From Clonostachys chloroleuca (lineage: Eukaryota > Ascomycota > Sordariomycetes > Hypocreales > Bionectriaceae): a stretch of 64,000 bases of DNA. Location: positions 13,268,001-13,332,000 of the forward strand of contig JBANAY010000003.1 in NCBI GenBank assembly GCA_037952775.1, given 5' to 3'. Position numbers and translations under genes: made by a program. The notes under the pieces are model-generated. The model made no database searches. It was not told where the DNA came from and saw only the letters and a list, made by a program, of their open reading frames with translations. Below, piece by piece: positions 57,728 through 64,000 of this stretch (its first letter is position 1; every line of letters starts with the position of its first letter).

Positions 57728-59624
57728 TACTTAAGCCTCTATAATAATCGTAAACTCTACTCCTATAACTGCCATTTTTGACTTTAGGTGAAATTACAGT
57801 CTCGCCTTAGTGTAAGATAAAGGTATTGTCGGCTATAGCCAATTCCCGGCGACTGCAATTAAGTCCATAAAAGACACTTCCTTGTCGCACGACATGGATT
57901 CTCTTCGGCATTCTGTTCGCCCTGAATCTTGTTGATGTACCAATACTTATCGTTTTAGATCTCAATAACCCCTCCGTTACCGAGTTTCCCCTCGCCTGAC
58001 GCACCATAGCTGCTATCTTCCAAGCTGCATCATCACGCCATATTGGAACCTCTATCTTCAGCCTCGCCGAACTCAACCCCGCCGCACAGTTTGATTTATT
58101 GATTATGATGTACATTTCTGTTTATAGGGCCTCTAACATACGAAAAAATATTCGCTAGGAAAGTATACCCCTGAACGGACAAATCCGGATGAGGAAAAGA
58201 CATGGGGAAAGTACGTCATGGTGCACTTGCGAAATCAGCTTAGTTTCGATCTTTGGTACATATTCCTAGGAATTTTTCTCATTTGCATCGTAAAGTCTGA
58301 TAAGATCATGGATACTTTACAGCCTGTTAGTACCGGTCTATTAATCCTCTCCTCATAGCCACCTAAACACGACGGGTTAACAGAGTACTCTGTATAGGAG
58401 TTTTCGGTATTTCTCATCTTTTTTGAGATTACCTCGGCATAGTAAATCGTGTCCAAAACATCTCTCTGATACCAGAGTTAAGCATAACTTTATGCTGCTA
58501 CAGTGGTAATATCGGGCTCAGTCCCGGCCACCCAAATTCTCGGACGTCTTTCCGGCCAGTTGTCCGTTCTCAGCAAGCTTGTCATATGTGTTATGATGAT
58601 CAGGGACCGCCACCGCGGCTTACTTTACGAAGTGGACCGTGCTATTCAGATGCCCAATGAGCGCCTTGTTGATGATAATGACGAGCCATACGGCTCAGGA
58701 ATCCCCTTTTTGGTTCATGAAGTTTAACAACTTGGTTTTGGGGGGGGGGTTTAGAAGATGGCAGATAAAATTAACGGACATTTAATGACGCACATGGATG
58801 CTGTTGCTTAATCTCGGTGGCAGTCTTGTATTTCCCTAGATATATATTGTCCTCTGAAGCTTTACTTGGGTTCGATTGTACCGACACCACGCCTCTATGT
58901 AAAAGCTGGCGGGGATATGTAAGAAGCTTTATCTTAGCAGCGAAGTATTACCTGTCCTTCAGATTTTTAGGCAGAACCCGGTCGTCTCGATCGTGGATAT
59001 CTACATGTACAACGAGACTAGTATATTCATAAGCTTAGCTAATATGCTCAAGGAACGAAATAAAAGCTGACCCCTACGATTTTCTATCATGCTGTTGAGA
59101 ATGGTGGTATCTATTGCCATTTTAATTGGAATAGCAGCTGTTATGCTGTTCATAATCCAATATGTCTCATCTCTGGTTACTGGAATCGGTCGTTATTCTA
59201 CTCTCTACAATTGCTTGAGACAATTGTTTAAGGAGTCGTTGCCGCCGATGGTATTTACGGTATTGCAAAGGCAGTAAATAATTGGTTTAAATTGAAAATG
59301 GGGCCTTAACCAAGCTTGTACAAATCATCGAGGATAAACGAATGGTGCTCGCGGAACATGCCAATAGTATACTCCCCGGTTCCAAGTTCCGATCTCTCTT
59401 TTTAAGTTCACTGGCAGCCATCTAATATTGAAGAGGTTAGATAGGATGGGGCTTTTACGGTTGTTTGAAAATATCTCATATCCAGGTCGGTGACCGAAGC
59501 GCTGTATCCGTTGTGAATGTAGACAGTGAACCTATCATTGTCTCCTTTCATAATCACCCCACTATTATGCATTTGACTAATGTTTCATGCCATTAGGAAG
59601 AGTTAGTTGTTTCTTGGTACCGTC
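57728..59624. other. no recognisable gene
   Basis: Short ORFs only. A G-tract (58740-58749) is present. I see no DUF3435 catalytic domain here. Confidence 0.35.
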
Positions 59625-60123
59625 GCGCAAGATTGGCGGAGGTTTTCTGCCATCAGTCCGACGATCTGACGGAAAATCAAGTTTTCACTTCAAGACCGAG
59701 GCTGTTGGTCCGATGGTAGCTCTCTGCGATAAAAGAGAGACATTCAAGCGTAACCATGTTCAACCAAGGGCCAAAGCCTGCCTGCGGGTAAAAATTGAGC
59801 CTCTCGAGATAGAATATTGACCATCGCCTAGCTCTGATCAATTTCCCCTTCTCCTGGATACTGCGCAGTGTCCTGATTGTGTCGGTAACAAGCCACTCTC
59901 TCCGCAAGAGCGCATCTTTACATATTGGCGTCCAACTGTCATGAACGACCATTTCGACGACCAGCATCTGATCAGACGCGAACAGGCTGAGGGGAGCAGT
60001 GAGAAGATACGATGCGAGCATCCCAAGTGTAGAGATCTCAAGTTCAAACACGTCAACCACTTCCCAAACCATGTGCAGGAAGTCTACGGTGTTACTCTGC
60101 GGTCGTCAGGGAAAGTGCAATGA
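59625..60123 (+). pseudogene. DUF3435/FluG-domain protein, C-terminal fragment
   Basis: The plus-strand reading ARLAEVFCHQSDDLTE, then after a frame change near 59700 VALCDKRET and NHVQPRAK, an in-frame TGA near 59818, then QFPLLLDTAQCPDCVGNK, RPTVMNDHFDDQHL, IRCEHPKCRDLKFKHVNHF and NHVQEVYGV matches the C-terminal zinc-finger-like part of fungal DUF3435 (FluG-domain) proteins. The visible metal-binding pattern is CPDC, then CEHPKC with HFPNH. The frame ends at 60121-60123. The N-terminal tyrosine-recombinase-like domain is not present upstream. DUF3435 is the family that includes Starship 'captain' recombinases, but most members and all truncated ones are not demonstrably captains. Confidence 0.65.
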
Positions 60124-62675
60124 AGGCGGCAAAAGAAGAAGAAACGACAGCGGATGGCCAGAGCGGCTGCTATAATTAACGTAGTTAATAAACTACCATA
60201 ATATGCCGTTGCTCCTCTAATTAACGAACGACTGCATCAGATGAAATCTGAATCATTATGTGTTATGCCAAAGAGGCATCTGGATGCTATCACAACCAAG
60301 CCATCTTCAAAGCCGTGCTGTGCTGCATGTATGCTCCGCGCCGCCCGTTGCATACATCATTCCTCCAGGTTGAAAGTGTATCGAACGTCACAATTACCGA
60401 ACATTAAAAAGACGTCATAAGTAACGCAATATAGTGTCACTCAATATACAGCTTTATATTCTTTGTCGCAGCCACTTTATTTATTCATTCCGTATATACC
60501 AAACCCACATGCTCTTTGAACACAGTCCAAGCCCCTACGACCCCATTTCCACAAGGTGGTTAGATTTGGCCAAGATACCTGTCTCGTTGAATTGGTGGTA
60601 GAAAGCTTGGAACCTTTAGCTGTTCTCTGCACGGTTGCGGTCCTGTGGAGTACTATATTCCATGAGCTGGAAGGGACAGATTGGTGCACAGTGCCTAAGT
60701 TTAGAAACATAAAAAAGTTGGATGGAACTTGTGGATAGTGAAAGGAGGTCTCGGTCACACTGTTTCTAGCAGGGTCAGGTATGCTATCTGATATAACAAA
60801 AGCCTATGTACCTATGAAAGGGAAGGTGCCCTCTATGAAGAAAATTCTTGTTGCTTTTCTATTATTGGGGACAACAAACCGGCCTACTGCTTTGAATCCT
60901 TCGCAATATGGATCTATAGTTCATATAAATTAACGTATCTTATAACCTTTTTACTACTTCTAAGTTACTGCAAGACCTTGATCCTGCAGCTTCTGCTATG
61001 TGCTTTATCCCTCTAGTTATTTATTCAGTTATATTTAATTAAATACAACCTTGCTTACTTAAATAAACCTAACCCTATGGATACAGGTTATTATACTATC
61101 GCAGCTATAGTAAAATACATGAGTTACCGGTACTATTGCGACTTCATAAGGAACTTATGTTATAGTGTTGTTGAGCAGCTGGCAGTCCCCATTCAATAGG
61201 CAGCTTCAAACTACGTGCATGAACACCGTGCGACAGTGTTGTGAAAATTCAGTGTTTTAAAAAGAACGAGACAATCCCAAGCCAAGAAAAATCCAATTGA
61301 AGACTACAACAGCATTTGCAGACTCGGTTGATTTGTGCGTAGAAGAGACTGGGCTGTCCAACTTCGGCCAACGACAGGAATGGTAATGCCCGACTACACC
61401 AAGAACCAACATGGCCACCACGAGCATCGCCACAAAGCATTTTGAGTAGAAGGCCTCCTCGGAATGGTCGGAATGGGTGATGTTGTTGACGGCCACCGCA
61501 ATCGGCCTTGAGCCCCACAGCCAAGGCCACGGCGGGCCACGATCAAGGCAACGATGGCCCACCGCCAGTGCAGACGGCAAAAACAGGGTCATCAGCGCTG
61601 CAACATTCACACAACACTCATACAACGCCAGACACACCATCGTTACGCTTAGTATGTGGAAAGGGTTGGCTTTTTAGCCGTTGTTCAGGCCCGCCTGCAC
61701 TAGGAACACACCTCCATGATCACACTCCATATATTACATGACGTTTGGTCAATACCCAGACAATTATCCCAGGCCAGTAGTAGCCTGTCAGCTATAAATG
61801 TGAACAGGTTCACATCGGCTTTCTTACCCTTTGTTGACTGGGAGTGGAGCAACTGGGGTTCGCAATTCCCTGCGGGCTGTTAGATGTCTGAGCGGGAGTA
61901 GGCATGGTCTTACAATATATGTTCCTAAGAGAAATATGAGTAAGTTTGAGATTTAACGTTGAAAAACTTGAAACTGTATATATCATCACTGGAAATTGGA
62001 CCCTCTCGGCTCGACTCGAGCGTAAGTGGGCTTGAGCGGAGAGAACTCAGTCAAGAAAGACAAGCATAGTCAAATACTCAGAGTAATCCTCTGAGAACTA
62101 CTGATGACTTATGCTTATGATTGATCTTCTGCTGAAATTTTCTGTATTCCTTTTTTTTAGCGGCCGGAAGCAGCCAAGCAATACGATATTTGTATATAGA
62201 TATGTCCCTCTATACATGGACATTTGGTCAACTATCTCACAAAGCACGAACACTTAACCACTTCTATCATCTGTAATGTAATCAATCTTTACCTTTTAGT
62301 TATCTTAGTTTCTACTGTGGAAGCGTGCTCTTCAAGGGCATTTGCAATCTCAAGACTTCTGGAGGCTCATCTGTTTCTGTTGTCGAAGCCTTACCACAAC
62401 TCTTACCCGCAATTACCAACGTCCTCACATAAAGAGAACACTCATTCAGAAAGACTCGTCACATAAAGCAAGTCACTGTATGCAGAATACAATCTTTGTA
62501 TTTCTTTCAAATATTCCTTGTTTATACATACATCATGCCCTCATGGTCAGCCCATCATGGAAAAATTAAAATCCAAACGCTCATCCCACCGGAGGCAACA
62601 AAGAAGTCATCAAAACCTCCTGTTTTCCAAAAGTCGGGTTGCTCTAGGCTTGTGCAAAGTTCCTAGAATGACTCT
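60124..62675. other. 2.5 kb without a recognisable gene
   Basis: Short ORFs only, including a Cys-containing hydrophobic minus-strand ORF at 61257-61640 that I could not support. No repeat structure is noticed. Confidence 0.35.
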
Positions 62676-63110
62676 CTAGTATTCAAAGTCCTCGGCGTTG
62701 TCAAAGTAGCGGGCGTAAATGTCCATGACGTCCCGCTCATCGAGCTCCTCCAGGGCCCGGGCGACGAGGTCCTCGTCCCCGAGATCGCGAGGGGCACCTG
62801 CAAAGGCAGCACCGATATTGCCAGCAGCGCTCAGGGCGGAGTGAGCAAGACTGGTCTTGACCCCATTCTTGGGGCTGCGGGTGACGAGCTCGTCAAGCTC
62901 GTCAAAGTCGCGCTCCTCGAGGTCCCCGAGATCGCGAGGGGCACCTGCAAAGGCAGCACCGACATTGCCAGCAGCGCTCAGGGCGGAGTGAGCAAGACTG
63001 GTCTTGACCCCATTCTTGGGGCTGCGGGTGTTGATGGGGGCCGCAAGACCCTGGTCAGCAACGCTGAGCAGGACGGCGGAGGCGATAGAAAGGTTCTTGA
63101 TGGCGATCAT
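62676..63110 (-). CDS. secreted protein with two nearly identical repeats
   Basis: A single exon of 144 residues. A signal peptide covers residues 1-24 (MIAIKNLSIASAVLLSVADQ, then GLAA). The mature part consists of two units starting TRSPKNGVKTSLAHSALSAA and continuing GN-V/I-GAAFAGAPRDLGD, spaced 49 residues apart. An acidic linker (ERDFDELDELV) separates them and an acidic tail (ELDERDVMDIYARYFDNAED) follows. It has no cysteine and no KR pair. The repeat core is small-residue-rich and could form an amphipathic or antimicrobial-like helix. The family is unknown to me. It may be an effector or repeat-processed peptide precursor. Confidence 0.75.
   Translation of the reverse strand: MIAIKNLSIASAVLLSVADQGLAAPINTRSPKNGVKTSLAHSALSAAGNVGAAFAGAPRDLGDLEERDFDELDELVTRSPKNGVKTSLAHSALSAAGNIGAAFAGAPRDLGDEDLVARALEELDERDVMDIYARYFDNAEDFEY
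62776..62883. repeat. internal direct repeat, copy 1
   Basis: 108 bp matching 62923-63030 with a single difference (T versus C near 62816), in frame at a 147-bp period. Confidence 0.9.
62923..63030. repeat. internal direct repeat, copy 2
   Basis: See copy 1. Near identity at synonymous sites points to a very recent duplication or gene conversion. Confidence 0.9.
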
Positions 63111-64000
63111 TTTGATTAAGTTGAAGGGATTAGTGGATTGGGTATATGCTGTTGAATTTAGAAAAAGGAAACAAGGAATTATTTTTTAGATTGACCAGCA
63201 ATTACAAAGTGATTGAAAAAAGGGGGTGAAGAGAAGCGAAAAGAGACCAGCTCTGAATGTTATTTTTAGTTTTTTGTTGTTGTTTTTTGGTTTGATGGAT
63301 AAATTATCTTTCGAATTCGTGGAGGGAACTGGCGTCTTTAATACCCGTCTCCTCTTCTGCTTGACCTGTATTTCGGACCTATTTCTGGAGCACTGATGCA
63401 GTTCTGGAGCCATATTCCGATTCTCGACAAGTGTCTAAGCCACTGCGGGGGCTATGCAGGTGGGAGGGTGTAAGAATGTGACTTGTTGCTGCGGCTCTTG
63501 CATGATGTTTGTATGGCCTCCGTTTCATCCCGTCAGCCCAATGCCAGGGAGACAACTGATGCCTGCTGGAATAAGCTAGGCCAAAGCGTCAGTTTATTCA
63601 GCAACAGTTATAGGTCTCTATATAAAATCAAAATTAGGTGAAGCTACAAGTATTTGTTGATTTTAAATCTATTTCTAAGACTAAAACCAATCGCTAAACT
63701 GGTTAGAGTTTTAAGGTTTCTCTAGAGGTTGTAGCGATACTCAGTTAGCTGAGGGCCATTTGGAAGCAAACTGTCAGCATGAGTGTAGCTAAGGTTGTTC
63801 AGGACCGACGGAATGTAATTGGAGAAGATGAGTGAACTTCCTAGATTAGGATCATAGACCGTAATGCGGATGTAGTCCACTCGACATCGCACCATCTCTA
63901 ATTTAGCGGTTCGGGATCGCCGCTAGGACTTTCTGCTCACAGGTAAGCCCTAGAGAAAAGCAAATTGCATAAGCGGAACTTGAAACGTTTTTTTTTTTTT
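63111..64000. other. upstream region of the repeat protein, no other gene
   Basis: Promoter flank followed by sequence with no recognised gene. The window ends in a run of T (63989-64000). Confidence 0.4.

Noticed and set aside
57807..58115. 102-residue minus-strand ORF next to the pogo element
   Set aside because: Lies outside the terminal repeats and shows no known motif.
61257..61640. 127-residue minus-strand ORF with a hydrophobic start
   Set aside because: No recognisable family, heavy overlap with an equally open opposite frame, and no supporting signals.
42000..64000. CRISPR array or prokaryotic operon
   Set aside because: No regularly spaced repeats; the spliced genes show fungal DNA.

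Overview
The window looks like an accessory, partly decayed region of a filamentous ascomycete (Pezizomycotina) genome. The evidence is short GT-AG introns of about 50-90 nt, fungal families (Zn2Cys6 regulators, Fungal_trans_2 proteins, PTH11-like receptors, NACHT-WD40 and CHAT relics, a DUF3435 fragment), Kex2-type KR sites, and fungal pogo, piggyBac-like and Ty3/gypsy elements. I cannot name the species. All exon boundaries were read by eye.

Layout. 0-1 kb: a Fungal_trans_2-type regulator split onto opposite strands. 1.6-10 kb: an aromatic-catabolism group with two intact genes (hydroxyquinol 1,2-dioxygenase, carboxylesterase) around two dead ones (phenol-hydroxylase-like FAD monooxygenase, cytochrome P450). 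11.2-12.4 kb: a metallo-beta-lactamase-fold relic running directly into a CHAT-domain relic. 13.1-13.6 kb: an intact-looking secreted precursor with Kex2 sites and repeated aromatic-Cys-x6-Cys units. 14.9-16.4 kb: a complete PTH11-like 7-TM receptor gene, with a degenerate inverted copy at 28.1-29.2 kb. 17.2-23.4 kb: an aldehyde dehydrogenase (one microexon probably broken), then a dead class II aldolase and a dead dihydroxyacetone kinase transcribed divergently. 24.8-25.7 kb: an NLR (NACHT-WD40) fragment.

30.1-32.7 kb: an intact 7-TM membrane protein and a divergently transcribed bZIP factor. 33.1-36.6 kb: a Ty3/gypsy relic whose RNase H piece is inverted relative to its RT. 38.7-39.9 kb: a 57-residue protein that is only a Zn2Cys6 domain, and a cysteine-rich secreted protein. 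42-48.7 kb: degraded genes (unknown ORF, second ALDH, regulator fragment, short-chain dehydrogenase). 49.3-51.2 kb: a nearly complete piggyBac-like transposase gene with one stop. 51.7-52.7 kb: a frameshifted Zn2Cys6 regulator. 55.9-57.7 kb: a full pogo/Fot-like transposon with TIRs and TA target duplication, its stops compatible with RIP. 59.6-60.1 kb: a DUF3435 C-terminal fragment. 62.7-63.1 kb: a secreted protein with a nearly perfect 108-bp internal repeat.

Overall pattern. Metabolic enzymes and regulators are mostly pseudogenes, many with only a few lesions, so decay seems fairly recent. The three small secreted-protein genes, the receptor, the 7-TM protein, the dioxygenase and the esterase keep open frames and clean splice sites. 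No single complete new system is provable from sequence alone. The strongest candidates for new biology are the pheromone-like Kex2 precursor at 13.2-13.6 kb and the repeat-containing secreted protein at 62.7-63.1 kb.
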